Below are positions 35,698 to 45,742 of a DNA stretch of 64,000 bases, in pieces. The DNA is taken from contig JAKSDO010000266.1 in the NCBI GenBank assembly GCA_022360055.1, positions 1-64,000 on the forward strand, in the 5' to 3' direction. The DNA comes from Cytophagales bacterium (GTDB taxonomy: Bacteria > Bacteroidota > Bacteroidia > Cytophagales > Cyclobacteriaceae). Every line of letters starts with the position of its first letter. Within the stretch, counting starts at the first letter, position 1. The notes beneath the pieces are model-generated. The model was given only the letters and a program-made list of their open reading frames with translations, was not told the DNA's origin and made no database searches. The translations under genes were made by a program, and so were the position numbers.

Positions 35698-36954
35698 ATG
35701 CGGAGAAATGACATAGAATTGATGGCTCCGGCCGGGGATTTCGAATCCTTGCGAGCGGCCATACAAGGCGGCGCAGATGCCGTCTATTTTGGCGTCGGAA
35801 AGCTGAACATGCGGTCCGGATCCGCCAAAAATTTCGCGGCAGAGGACCTTCCCGGGATCATATCCATTTGTAATGAATCCGGAGTAAAATCATATCTCAC
35901 CGTAAATATCGTAGCCTACGATCATGAACTCGACGAGATACGAAATTTGATCGCGCACGCCGGATCTGCCGGGATTTCGGCCATTATTGCCTCGGACCCG
36001 GCCGTATTTCAGGTAGCAAAAGACAATGATGTTCCCATTCATATTTCCACACAGGCAAACATCAGCAATATCGAAAGCGTGAAGTTTTATGCGCAGTTTG
36101 CCCAGGTGATGGTGCTCGCCAGAGAGTTGAGCATTGATCAGATGAAAAGCATCTGTGACGCGATCGAACATGAACAGATTACAGGGCCTGACGGATCGTT
36201 GATCCGGATCGAGGTCTTTATCCACGGCGCGCTCTGCATGGCGATTTCAGGCAAGTGTTATTTAAGCTTGCATCAAAGCAACAAATCTGCCAACCGCGGC
36301 GCATGCAGACAAATATGCCGGAAAGGATACGAAGTTACCGATCTCGATTCCGGTGAAAAACTCAATGTAGATCATGAGTACATCATGTCGCCCAAGGATT
36401 TAAACACGCTTCCGTTTATCGATAAGATCCTGGCTGCCGGAGTAAAAATCCTGAAGATCGAAGGACGCGGCAGATCTCCCGAATATGTAAAAACAGTTAC
36501 CCGGTCGTACCACGAAGCGCTGCTCGCGATAGAAAACGGCACATTCGACAGCGATTTTATAAAAGCGTCGGAAGAAAGGCTGGCCCGCGTATTTAACCGG
36601 GGGTTTTGGGACGGATATTATCTCGGCCGAAAGCTGGGCGCGTGGAGCGGGCAATACGGATCTTCGGCAACCAGGCGAAAAGTTTACATTGGGAAAGGCA
36701 TGAACTATTTCAATAAGATCGGTGTTGCCGAATTTTTGATCGAGAGCAGATCACTCGAAGTAGGGGACGAAATTATAATTACCGGGCCGACCACCGGGGT
36801 CATTGAAACAAAGGTAAGCGAAATCCGCGTCGACCTAAAAAATGTCGATTCCACGATCAAAGGAGAATTTTGCTCCATTCCGGTCACTGAGAAGGTACGA
36901 AGGGCCGACAAGCTCTATAAAATCGTAGATGCCGGAGAAGTTGCCCCCCAATAA
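35698..36954 (+). CDS. Peptidase U32 family protein (TrhP-like tRNA hydroxylation)
   Basis: 418 aa from the ATG at 35698. U32 features: LMAPAGDFESLRAAIQGGADAVYFG (residues 5-29), VHISTQANISN-type segment, and FIHGALCMAISGKCYLS with RGACRQICRKGY (about 176-206), whose cysteines bind an iron-sulphur cluster in family members. TrhP/RlhA proteins hydroxylate tRNA or rRNA bases; older records call them collagenase-like peptidases. Which U32 type this is cannot be fixed without comparison. A weak TAATTTTG box lies 18 bases before the start. Confidence 0.87.
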   Translation: MRRNDIELMAPAGDFESLRAAIQGGADAVYFGVGKLNMRSGSAKNFAAEDLPGIISICNESGVKSYLTVNIVAYDHELDEIRNLIAHAGSAGISAIIASDPAVFQVAKDNDVPIHISTQANISNIESVKFYAQFAQVMVLARELSIDQMKSICDAIEHEQITGPDGSLIRIEVFIHGALCMAISGKCYLSLHQSNKSANRGACRQICRKGYEVTDLDSGEKLNVDHEYIMSPKDLNTLPFIDKILAAGVKILKIEGRGRSPEYVKTVTRSYHEALLAIENGTFDSDFIKASEERLARVFNRGFWDGYYLGRKLGAWSGQYGSSATRRKVYIGKGMNYFNKIGVAEFLIESRSLEVGDEIIITGPTTGVIETKVSEIRVDLKNVDSTIKGEFCSIPVTEKVRRADKLYKIVDAGEVAPQ

Positions 36955-37233
36955 ACTTCCGCTTTCTCACTTTTTTTGATTTTCACGTCCGTAAAAAATC
37001 GATGGCGACATTGGAAAACGGCAAAACGGCCGGGCGTTTCACAGAGCGGGAAGCCCGGGATGAAAAGCCAACCCGAAAAATTATAAATTTTTCGCCCGAA
37101 GGTCCGCAACATTAAAATAACCTCCAAAAGTGTTTAATATGCAACGAAGTGTAAGTAAATTCGCCGTTTAATTTACGCGCTACAGCCAAAAAAATTGAAT
37201 CTGGTCGCTTTGGCGTGTGATATCACGAATTCA
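36955..37233. other. Intergenic gap before the aminotransferase
   Basis: 279 bases with no gene or RNA recognised. A GC-rich stretch (37015-37075) holds several short inverted words such as CGGGCG and CCCGGG but no clean terminator. Confidence 0.4.
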
Positions 37234-38409
37234 ATGATTATAGAAACAGCAGACAGACTTAAGATCACCAAGGAGTACTACTTCTCTGTAAAACTTCAGG
37301 AAGTAAGAAGCCTGATCTCCGGAGGAAAGGATATCATTAATATTGCAATTGGCAATCCGGATATGACTCCTTCACAGGAAACCATTGACGAACTCAATAT
37401 TCAATCAAACAATCCCGCCAATCACGGGTATCAACCTTACCGGAGCATTCCTGAATTAAGAACGTCGATTAAGTCCTGGACAAAAAAGGTATATGGTGTT
37501 TCGCTTGATCCGGATGACGAAATCTTGCCGCTTATCGGATCCAAGGAGGGGATCACGCACATATCTCTGGCTTTTCTTAATCCCGGTGACGAGGTACTGG
37601 TACCGGAACTCGGCTACCCTGCCTATGCGGCAGTTACTGAAATGATCGGCGGAAGATCCATTAAATTTCCAATGATCGAAGATGAAAACTGGAAACCGGA
37701 TATAAATGCGATGCGGCAAATGGATTTGAGGAAGGTGAAACTGATGTGGATAAACTATCCAAATATGCCGACCGGAGCGCCGGCATCGAAAAAAATGTTT
37801 GAGGAACTTATCGAATTTGCTGCCGAAAATAATATACTCCTGTGTCACGATAACCCGTACAGCCTCATCCTTAATCAAGGTGATCCGGTGAGCATATTGT
37901 CCGTCGAAGGGGCAAAAAAAGTCGCGGTCGAATTAAATTCGATGAGTAAATCACACAACATGGCGGGATGGAGAATCGGATGGGTCGCAGGAGCTAAAGA
38001 TCACCTCGACGCCATCTTAAAGATTAAAAGCAATGTCGACTCGGGCATGTTTAAACCCTTGCAACTGGCGGCGGTGAAAGCATTTGACAATCCGGATGCC
38101 TGGCACAGGAAAAGAAATCTGGAGTATAGGAACCGGCGCGAGCTGGTGTATAAAATTCTGGATCTCTTATCCTGTACATACGACCGGTCCCAGACGGGCT
38201 TGTTCATCTGGGCGAAGGTGCCCGATGAAATAGGCACCTCAAGAAAACTTGCGGATTATCTTCTTTACGAAAAAAATATATTTGTAACACCCGGTTTTGT
38301 TTTCGGAGACAAGGGAGACAAATACATCCGGACGTCTCTTTGTGTAGAACAGGAAGTGCTAAAAAGGGTAATCGGTCGTCTAAAATCATTTGATCTGAGT
38401 AATCTATGA
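37234..38409 (+). CDS. Class I/II aminotransferase (aromatic amino-acid type)
   Basis: 391 aa from the ATG at 37234; a start at 37195 would add 13 residues. PLP fold type I: IAIGNPDMTPS near the N-terminus, the NYPNMPTGA loop (about 183-191), HDNPY, and the PLP lysine in SMSKSHNMAGWRIG (about 237-250). It overlaps tyrA by 4 bases, so it probably transaminates phenylpyruvate, 4-hydroxyphenylpyruvate or prephenate in aromatic amino-acid synthesis (inference from context). Confidence 0.88.
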   Translation: MIIETADRLKITKEYYFSVKLQEVRSLISGGKDIINIAIGNPDMTPSQETIDELNIQSNNPANHGYQPYRSIPELRTSIKSWTKKVYGVSLDPDDEILPLIGSKEGITHISLAFLNPGDEVLVPELGYPAYAAVTEMIGGRSIKFPMIEDENWKPDINAMRQMDLRKVKLMWINYPNMPTGAPASKKMFEELIEFAAENNILLCHDNPYSLILNQGDPVSILSVEGAKKVAVELNSMSKSHNMAGWRIGWVAGAKDHLDAILKIKSNVDSGMFKPLQLAAVKAFDNPDAWHRKRNLEYRNRRELVYKILDLLSCTYDRSQTGLFIWAKVPDEIGTSRKLADYLLYEKNIFVTPGFVFGDKGDKYIRTSLCVEQEVLKRVIGRLKSFDLSNL

Positions 38410-39263
38410 AAATATCAATTATCGGTGTCGGACTTCTCGGAGGTTCTTTTGCCCTGGGGCTCAAATCCATCGAAGATCATCATCAATTCGTCGGAGTGGA
38501 CATCAGCGACGAGAATGCGTTCATTGCCATGAAACTCGGTATTGTGGATGAAATTATGTCGTTTGAAAAGGCGGTAAAATCTTCGGATCTAGTCGTGCTT
38601 TCAACTCCCGTGGATGTCATCAAAGATCTGTTGCCCAAAACCCTCGACATATTGCCGGAAGAATCGATGGTCATCGATCTGGGCTCCACCAAAAGAGATT
38701 TCAGCAAAGCCGTAAAGCATCACCCCAAAAGAGATCAGTACATATCGTGCCATCCGATGGCGGGCACCGAAAACTCGGGGCCTGAAGCTGCCTTCAAAGG
38801 CCTGCTCAAACATAAGCAGATGATCGTCTGCGAAAAAGAAGCCAGCAGAAAGGAAATGCTCCGAATAATAGTGAGTCTATTCAAAAAACTGGATATGCAA
38901 ATCTCGTACATGTCCGGCGAAGAACACGATCGCCACATTGCCTATGTTTCGCACCTGAGTCATATCAGCTCTTTTGCATTGGGGCTCACAGTGCTCGATA
39001 AGGAAAAAGATGAAAAAAGCATTTTTGCCATGGCCGGTTCCGGGTTTTCCTCAACGGTAAGACTGGCCAAAAGCTCCCCCGATATGTGGGCGCCCATTTT
39101 CACGCAGAATTCCAAAAACATCTCTGTCGCACTGGAAGCATACATCAAGCAGCTTCAGCAATTTAAAGAAATCATTGACGCCGGGGCCGAAGATCGGAGC
39201 CACAGGCTCATGGAAAAAGCAAATGAAATCAGAAGAGTTTTGATGGGAATAGAAAAAGATTAA
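38406..39263 (+). CDS. tyrA: Prephenate dehydrogenase
   Basis: 285 aa. An NAD-binding Rossmann fold (GVGLLGGSFALG, 7-18), the prephenate site CHPMAGTENSG (about 117-127) with its histidine, and HDRHIAYVSHLSHISSFALG with the second active-site histidine (about 180-199). It oxidatively decarboxylates prephenate to 4-hydroxyphenylpyruvate for tyrosine. It overlaps the upstream aminotransferase by 4 bases. Many Bacteroidota keep pheA and an aroG-type gene in the same run; they are absent here. Confidence 0.93.
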   Translation: MKISIIGVGLLGGSFALGLKSIEDHHQFVGVDISDENAFIAMKLGIVDEIMSFEKAVKSSDLVVLSTPVDVIKDLLPKTLDILPEESMVIDLGSTKRDFSKAVKHHPKRDQYISCHPMAGTENSGPEAAFKGLLKHKQMIVCEKEASRKEMLRIIVSLFKKLDMQISYMSGEEHDRHIAYVSHLSHISSFALGLTVLDKEKDEKSIFAMAGSGFSSTVRLAKSSPDMWAPIFTQNSKNISVALEAYIKQLQQFKEIIDAGAEDRSHRLMEKANEIRRVLMGIEKD

Positions 39264-39298
39264 CTTGAAGTAATTTTTTGCTTTTGTCTGTTTTTATC

Positions 39299-40735
39299 AT
39301 GAAAAAAGTCTGGATAACCATCCCACTGTTCTTCTTACTTATCTTCGCAGCATGGTACCTGGTCATCGAACTTGGCAAAAAATACATCGCTCCAAGCGCC
39401 AAAAAAGAAAAGATATATGCCCCGATCCGACCGAGCACGACCCATCCTCAATACTGGTCGATGAACGGAGAAAATGTCATGCTCCTGGGAGGGTCCGTTG
39501 AAGACAATCTTTTTCAGATCCGGGATCTTGAAACGCATCTGGACGTATTGAAATCGGCAGGGGGCAATTATGTGCGCAATACAATGTCGAGCCGTGATTC
39601 CGGAAATGTCTGGGCTTTTGCCAGAAATGAAGAAGGGTATTACGATCTCAGATCCGAGAATGACGAATACTGGAAGCGGTTCCGGGAATTTCTGGACGCC
39701 TGCGACAAAAGGGAAATCGTCGTACAGATCGAGCTGTGGGCCACGTTTGACTTCTACAGGGGCAACTGGGAGGTAAATCCGTTTAATCCAAAAAATAATA
39801 TAAACTACACTGCCGAGCGCGTACAAATTCCGACGGAAGTAAAATCGCACCCTACCTGGACAGAAAACAACTTTTTCCGGTCTGTCCCGACACAGGAGCA
39901 TAATTTGAGATTGCTGGATTTTCAACAGCGCTTTATTGATAAATTGCTTTCGATCTCCCTGAATTACGGAAATGTATTGTACTGTATGGATAATGAAACG
40001 TCCGTTACTTCGGAATGGGGCAAATTCTGGTCGCTCTACATTAAAAAAGTAGCCAAAGAACACGGAAAACAAATTTTTACGACGGAAATGTGGGATCCGT
40101 GGAACCTGAACCATGTTGCGCACCGCGAAACCTTCGATCACCCTGAGATTTATGATTTCGTGGACATTTCTCAAAACAATCACAATTCCGGAGATACCCA
40201 CTGGGCAAACGGCTTGAAGCAAATCGAACGTTTAACGTTAAATGGCAACCTGCGACCACTGAATAATGTAAAAGTTTACGGAAATGACGGCGGACGGCAT
40301 CAGACCACTCAAAACGCGATCGAGTGCTTTGTGAGAAACGTGCTGCTGGGCGCCGCAAGTACCCGGTTTCATCGACCTGCATCGGGACAGGGCCTGAACA
40401 CGATCGCCCGACAGGTGATTGCCAGCATGAGATCTTTCGTGGATTCCACGGATTTTTTTCATGCAAAACCATCCAACCACCTGCTGGCAGAACGGGAAGA
40501 AAATGAAGCCTTCTGCAGGGCGATTGAAGGGAAGGAATACGCGATCTATTTTCCAAATGGAGGAAAAGTTCTGCTTCAATGTGCGACGGAACAGGGTGAG
40601 ATTTCTATTCGATGGCTGGATATTCTAAAATCCGGATGGACGAAAACCCACCATATAACAGTAAGGAATTCAAAAGCCGAGATAAGCGCTCCCGACCATA
40701 AAAACTGGCTGGCATTAATTAAATGGAATCCATGA
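39299..40735 (+). CDS. Apiosidase-like glycoside hydrolase (DUF4038 type)
   Basis: 478 aa from the ATG at 39299. A single N-terminal helix (about 4-22) acts as signal or anchor. The body is a TIM-barrel-like domain with NYVRNTMSS, VQIELWATFDF, GNVLYCMDNETSV (catalytic-glutamate type, about residue 230) and TTEMWDPW, followed by a small beta domain. This is the pattern of DUF4038/putative collagen-binding-domain proteins, several of which are apiosidases or related glycosidases. The substrate is unknown. It stands alone, not in a SusC/SusD locus. Confidence 0.68.
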   Translation: MKKVWITIPLFFLLIFAAWYLVIELGKKYIAPSAKKEKIYAPIRPSTTHPQYWSMNGENVMLLGGSVEDNLFQIRDLETHLDVLKSAGGNYVRNTMSSRDSGNVWAFARNEEGYYDLRSENDEYWKRFREFLDACDKREIVVQIELWATFDFYRGNWEVNPFNPKNNINYTAERVQIPTEVKSHPTWTENNFFRSVPTQEHNLRLLDFQQRFIDKLLSISLNYGNVLYCMDNETSVTSEWGKFWSLYIKKVAKEHGKQIFTTEMWDPWNLNHVAHRETFDHPEIYDFVDISQNNHNSGDTHWANGLKQIERLTLNGNLRPLNNVKVYGNDGGRHQTTQNAIECFVRNVLLGAASTRFHRPASGQGLNTIARQVIASMRSFVDSTDFFHAKPSNHLLAEREENEAFCRAIEGKEYAIYFPNGGKVLLQCATEQGEISIRWLDILKSGWTKTHHITVRNSKAEISAPDHKNWLALIKWNP

Positions 40736-40825
40736 GATAATTACCAAATTGTTTCGCTCAAGCGACTTAAACCAAGGTTTTGATGCCATTTCCAAATTAG
40801 ACTCTATATAAAACAAAACAAAAAT

Positions 40826-42364
40826 ATGTTTACCAAAGATGATTTAAAGCAAATTGAAGAAAGAGGTTCGGATCTTGATCATGTAAAACTTCAAATACAA
40901 AACTTTGAAAAAGGCTTTCCGTTTCTGAAACTGGTCGAAGCCGCTACGCCGTCCGGGGGCATTATTGTTTTAAGTAAAGCGGAGTTGGCCGGATTAATCG
41001 AGATGTATGATCAAAAACGGACTGAAAAGCAAATTGTAAAGTTCGTCCCTGCTTCGGGCGCCGCGAGCAGGATGTTTAAACTGCTATATGCCTTTCTGGA
41101 AATATCTTCGGACCCCGGTGAAGTTGCCAATGCCATGCAGGCATCGGGCGATCTGCAATCCATTCATACCTTTTTTAATAGAATTGAAGATTTTGCCTTT
41201 GCGCGGGATTTAGATGGCAAACTTGAAAAAAAAGGGCGCTCTATCCGGGAATGCCTTCAAAACCGGGATTATAAATCCATCCTGGAAACCCTGTTGCTCG
41301 ATGAGGGGCTGGAATACGGATCATTGCCAAAAGGACTATTAAAGTTTCACAAATACGGGGAAGATGCGCGTACGCCGGCCATGGAACACCTCGCAGAAGG
41401 AGCGCTCTATGCCTTATCGGCAGATAAAAAAGTAAAAATCCATTTCACGGTTTCTCCCGAGCATCGAAAGAAATTCGAAGATCATCTCAATTCCGCTGCA
41501 GAAGTATTTGAGAAAAAATATAACTGTTCGTTCGAAATATCCTTTTCCGAACAAAAAGCATACACAGATACCATTGCTGTGGATCCGGAAAATGAACCGT
41601 TCCGAAATCCCGATCAAAGTTTGCTTTTCAGACCCGCAGGTCATGGAGCCCTGATCGCCAACCTCGACGATATTGATGCCGATATCATATTTGTAAAAAA
41701 CATTGATAACGTTGTTCAGGACAATCTGAAGGAGGACACGATTGCTTATAAAAAAGCCCTTGCCGGCACATTGCTCAAATACCAGGAACAGATTTTCAAT
41801 CACCTCAGGCAACTTGACCGTACGCCCACGGAAGAAGATGTGGAAACCATGATGGATTTTGTAAAAAACGAACTTCAGATCAAACGAATTCCACCATTGA
41901 ATACGCTGGAGGAAAAAACGGCATTTTTAAGAGGCAAACTCGATCGCCCGCTTCGTGTTTGCGGCATGGTAAAGAATGAAGGAGAACCTGGCGGAGGCCC
42001 GTTTTTTGCCTTGAATCAGGATCAAACCCAATCCCTGCAAATCGTGGAATCTTCCCAGGTAGACTTTTCAGACGAAAGTCAAAAAGCCATTGTAAATTCC
42101 GCTACGCATTTCAATCCGGTGGACCTGGTCTGCGGTGTAAAAAATTACAAAGGAGAGCAATTTGACCTGACACGATATGTCGATCCGAGTACGGGATTTA
42201 TTTCTCAAAAATCAAAGGACGGCCGCGAATTAAAAGCACAGGAGCTGCCCGGCCTTTGGAACGGCGCTATGTCGGACTGGAATACATTATTTCTGGAGGT
42301 TCCGATCAGCACATTTAATCCTGTAAAGACAGTTAATGATTTATTGAGGCCGCAGCATCAATAA
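40826..42364 (+). CDS. DUF4301 family protein
   Basis: 512 aa cytosolic protein; the opening MFTKDDLKQIEERGSD and KFVPASGAASRMFKLLYAFL (about 72-91) are characteristic of DUF4301, a family found widely in Bacteroidota. FRPAGHGALIANLDDID (about 270-286) and GGPFFALNQD (about 391-400) look like conserved nucleotide- or sugar-phosphate-binding blocks, and a nucleotidyltransferase-like role has been suspected from such motifs, but no function is established. It is a single-gene unit. Confidence 0.85.
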   Translation: MFTKDDLKQIEERGSDLDHVKLQIQNFEKGFPFLKLVEAATPSGGIIVLSKAELAGLIEMYDQKRTEKQIVKFVPASGAASRMFKLLYAFLEISSDPGEVANAMQASGDLQSIHTFFNRIEDFAFARDLDGKLEKKGRSIRECLQNRDYKSILETLLLDEGLEYGSLPKGLLKFHKYGEDARTPAMEHLAEGALYALSADKKVKIHFTVSPEHRKKFEDHLNSAAEVFEKKYNCSFEISFSEQKAYTDTIAVDPENEPFRNPDQSLLFRPAGHGALIANLDDIDADIIFVKNIDNVVQDNLKEDTIAYKKALAGTLLKYQEQIFNHLRQLDRTPTEEDVETMMDFVKNELQIKRIPPLNTLEEKTAFLRGKLDRPLRVCGMVKNEGEPGGGPFFALNQDQTQSLQIVESSQVDFSDESQKAIVNSATHFNPVDLVCGVKNYKGEQFDLTRYVDPSTGFISQKSKDGRELKAQELPGLWNGAMSDWNTLFLEVPISTFNPVKTVNDLLRPQHQ

Positions 42365-42477
42365 TATTTTGTAAATTGGCGTTGTTAATTCAAAATAAAT
42401 GCTCTGAATTTTTTATAGTTTTTTAATTTCGGAGGAATTCCAGTTTATCGAAAGTTTGTCCATTTAACCACAGCTAC

Positions 42478-44313
42478 ATGAATGCGATCAAGGTATTACT
42501 TTTTGTAATAATATCCTGTTCCCCAACCTTTTGTATCGGGCAAAGAATCATGTATTCCGCGCCGGATTTCAGGTTGCCCACGGAATGGACATCGGATGTA
42601 AATCCCGACAACCCTCATTCCGAGTACCCGAGGCCGGCTATGAGAAGGACAGAATGGAAAAGTCTGAACGGCCGGTGGCATTTTACGAAAAGTGATAAAG
42701 ATGCTTCAAAGCCGGAGATTTTTGAAAAAGAGATTATTGTCCCGTTTCCGGTGGAATCGGCATTGTCCGGAATTTATGACGCTGTGAGCCCTGAGGATAA
42801 GATTTGGTATAAAAGAACTTTTTTCATTCCCGATTCGTGGTCCGGAAGATTTGTTCTCTTACACTTTGGCGCCTCGGATTGGGAAACAACCGTTTACATC
42901 AACGGGATCGAAATCGGCAAACACCGCGGCGGGTATGATCCGTTTTCATTTGACATTTCCCCCTACCTCGACGAGCGCGGAGTTCAGGAATTAATTGTCT
43001 CGGTTTGGGACCCTACGGATGCATACCATCAGCCCCGGGGGAAGCAAAAGATCAATCCGGAAGGAATCTGGTACACCCCCGTTTCGGGAATTTGGCAATC
43101 CGTATGGATCGAACCCGTAAACTTTTCCTCGATCGAATCCCTGAGATATACCCCGGATATTGATCATTCCACGATCAATATTGGTGTGAATGTTCACAAT
43201 CCCTTACCGGAAGATTCGATATACGTCGCTATTTCTTTTGATAACAGACCAGTGCGCCACAAAACTTTTCCGTACGATAAGGTCGGCAAAATAAGCATTG
43301 ATAACCAGAAGCTTTGGTCCCCGGACGCTCCGCATCTCTACGATGTGAATTTGGCTCTGGTAAGAAAGGGGAAAAAGATCGATGTTGTCGATTCCTACTT
43401 CGGAATGCGAAAAATCAGTGTTGGAAAAGATAAAAAAGGGCTCAAACGCTTATTCCTGAATAATGAGCCGATCTTCCAATACGGGTTGCTGGACCAGGGA
43501 TGGTGGCCGGACGGCTTATACACCGCTCCGACAGACGAAGCGCTAAAATCCGACATTCTCAGAACCAAACAAATGGGATTTAACCTTATCCGAAAACATG
43601 TGAAGGTGGAACCACAAAGATGGTATACCTATTGCGACGAAATTGGCATCATCGTATGGCAGGATATGCCCAATAGCGATAAGCACGCCAAATGGCAGGG
43701 GCCGAGTGGCTTCGACGGAATAGAAATCGAGCGGGAGTTCGTCTCCGAAGCACAGTACAAACTTGAATTTGAAGTCATTATAAAGTCCCTTTACAATCAT
43801 CCGTCCATCGCAAAATGGATTCCGTTTAACGAGGGCTGGGGGCAGTTTAAAACCAAAGAAATATTTGAGTGGGTTCCGACCATAGATTCCACAAGACTTT
43901 TGGGCGGCCCCAGTGGCGGCAATTACTTCCCGGTGGGAGATACGCGGGATTATCACAAATATCCCGGACCTGAAATGCCTCCGCCGGATGAAGCGCGCGC
44001 TTTGATTTTAGGAGAGTTCGGAGGGTTGGGATTACCTCTTCACGATCACTTGTGGCAAAGCGATAAAAATTGGGGATATCGCACACTTCAGAATCAGAAG
44101 GACCTCGAAAAGGCTTATCTGAACATGATCGAAAAACTGAAGCCATTGATACGGGAAGGACTGGCCGGCGCCATCTATACCCAAACAACGGATGTCGAAG
44201 GAGAAGTCAATGGCACCATGACCTACGACCGAAAAGTAATAAAGTTTAAAAGCAATAAAATCAGAAAGGCGCACGATGAGCTGTATCAGCTTTTTGAAAA
44301 GGAAGCAGACTAA
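42478..44313 (+). CDS. Glycoside hydrolase family 2 protein
   Basis: 611 aa with a signal peptide (about 1-21, ending CIGQ). The three-domain GH2 plan is visible: sugar-binding jelly roll (about 55-205; LHFGASDWETTVYINGIEIGKHRGGYDPFSFDI in outline), immunoglobulin-like domain (about 210-300) and TIM barrel (about 310-600). The acid/base glutamate sits in FNEGWGQ (about residue 450) and the nucleophile in LGEFGG (about 512). It is shorter than LacZ, of the beta-galactosidase/mannosidase-like bacterial type; the substrate is unknown. An MFS gene follows after 117 bases. Confidence 0.9.
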   Translation: MNAIKVLLFVIISCSPTFCIGQRIMYSAPDFRLPTEWTSDVNPDNPHSEYPRPAMRRTEWKSLNGRWHFTKSDKDASKPEIFEKEIIVPFPVESALSGIYDAVSPEDKIWYKRTFFIPDSWSGRFVLLHFGASDWETTVYINGIEIGKHRGGYDPFSFDISPYLDERGVQELIVSVWDPTDAYHQPRGKQKINPEGIWYTPVSGIWQSVWIEPVNFSSIESLRYTPDIDHSTINIGVNVHNPLPEDSIYVAISFDNRPVRHKTFPYDKVGKISIDNQKLWSPDAPHLYDVNLALVRKGKKIDVVDSYFGMRKISVGKDKKGLKRLFLNNEPIFQYGLLDQGWWPDGLYTAPTDEALKSDILRTKQMGFNLIRKHVKVEPQRWYTYCDEIGIIVWQDMPNSDKHAKWQGPSGFDGIEIEREFVSEAQYKLEFEVIIKSLYNHPSIAKWIPFNEGWGQFKTKEIFEWVPTIDSTRLLGGPSGGNYFPVGDTRDYHKYPGPEMPPPDEARALILGEFGGLGLPLHDHLWQSDKNWGYRTLQNQKDLEKAYLNMIEKLKPLIREGLAGAIYTQTTDVEGEVNGTMTYDRKVIKFKSNKIRKAHDELYQLFEKEAD

Positions 44314-44430
44314 AAAAAACATATTTCCCCGGCGCCAATGGCCTTTTACATATTTGATTAAAGTATTATTATTGTTATAAAGACTTCCGGTACTTCTTTT
44401 TTTAAATTCCTAAACACAAAATAGCTAATA

Positions 44431-45588
44431 ATGGTCAATCGAAATCGACTTTTTATCCTTAGTTGCCTTGGTCTGATCACCACTTCGGTATCCTTCGCTG
44501 TCCGCGCTCAATTGGAGACGGTGTTTATTTCAGAATTTGAACTTTCAAGCCAGGACCTGGGTACGGCTTTCGCGCCTGTATTTTTGGGGCTTACCATCAC
44601 TATGATCATCGGAGGAGCCCTCGTGGACCAGCTCGGCATGAAACGAATGGTCTGGCTGGCATTTATATTTCATATTATCGGTATTACGATTACCGTGTTT
44701 GCCTTTGATTTTTGGTCATTGTTCTTCGGTTCGCTGGCCATTGGCGTTGGGAACGGAATGATTGAAGCCGCGTGCAATCCTTTAATTGCTACCATATATA
44801 GTGATAATAAGACAAAAATGTTAAACCGGTTCCACATCTGGTTTCCAGGCGGCATTGTGATCGGGAGTCTGCTGGGATATATACTTATCGAGCGCGCCAG
44901 CCTGCCGTGGCAGATATTGGTAGGCATCATGTATATTCCGACCATATTATATGGCCTGCTGCTGGTCGGTCAGGAATTTCCGAAAACGGAACGCGTTCAA
45001 TTGGGCATATCGACTGTAAGTATGTGGAAAACGATCATATCTCCTCTGTTTCTTTTCATGGCATTTTGCATGATCCTAACCGCATCTACTGAAATCGGGA
45101 CAAACCAGAGAATATCCTCGCTGTTGGAAGAAACAGGTGTATCCGCGATACTGGTCCTGGCATTTATCAACGGCATCATGGCCATTGGCCGGGGTTTTGC
45201 CGGCCCGGTAGTGAAAAAGCTGGACACCACCGGCATGCTGTTTTTTTCTGCCGTATTCGCTTTTGGGGGGCTTATCTGGCTAAGCTACTCCAGTGGAGCG
45301 ATGACATTTCTCGCAGCTTTTATTTTCGCCGTCGGTGTGTGTTATTTTTGGCCGACCATGCTTGGATTTATCTCGGAAAAAATCCCCGAGAGCGGAGCTT
45401 TGGGGCTTAGTGTGATGGGCGGTGTCGGCAATTTCTCAATATCCATAGCCCTGCCGATTATCGGTATATTTATGGACACCGAATCCACAGGAGCAGAAAC
45501 GCTGCGCTATATGGCCGTGATGCCCGCCATTCTGATTCTCGCATTCGGAGCTTTATTTTTCCTGACGCGCAAAAAAAGTAATGAATAA
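44431..45588 (+). CDS. MFS transporter
   Basis: 385 aa with about 12 membrane helices. Features: a periplasmic-facing start (LIFILSCLGLITTSVSFAVRAQLE type), GGALVDQLGMKRM in the loop between helices 2 and 3 (MFS motif A variant), and a long hydrophobic C-terminal half. It resembles sugar/proton symporters of the FucP-like and NarK-unlike group. It sits downstream of the GH2 gene, so a sugar product is a reasonable but unproven substrate. Confidence 0.8.
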   Translation: MVNRNRLFILSCLGLITTSVSFAVRAQLETVFISEFELSSQDLGTAFAPVFLGLTITMIIGGALVDQLGMKRMVWLAFIFHIIGITITVFAFDFWSLFFGSLAIGVGNGMIEAACNPLIATIYSDNKTKMLNRFHIWFPGGIVIGSLLGYILIERASLPWQILVGIMYIPTILYGLLLVGQEFPKTERVQLGISTVSMWKTIISPLFLFMAFCMILTASTEIGTNQRISSLLEETGVSAILVLAFINGIMAIGRGFAGPVVKKLDTTGMLFFSAVFAFGGLIWLSYSSGAMTFLAAFIFAVGVCYFWPTMLGFISEKIPESGALGLSVMGGVGNFSISIALPIIGIFMDTESTGAETLRYMAVMPAILILAFGALFFLTRKKSNE

Positions 45589-45742
45589 CAGCGATGAGAC
45601 GGATGGCCGCGGAACGCCTTCCGCAAAAAAGCTACCGGGGCTGTCCGATAAGTTCGCTTATTCACCTTCCGGGACGCGCCATGCAGTCGTACCCGGCGTA
45701 CCCGGGCGGACTTTTCCTGACATCTTGTGATCCCGGTTCGTC

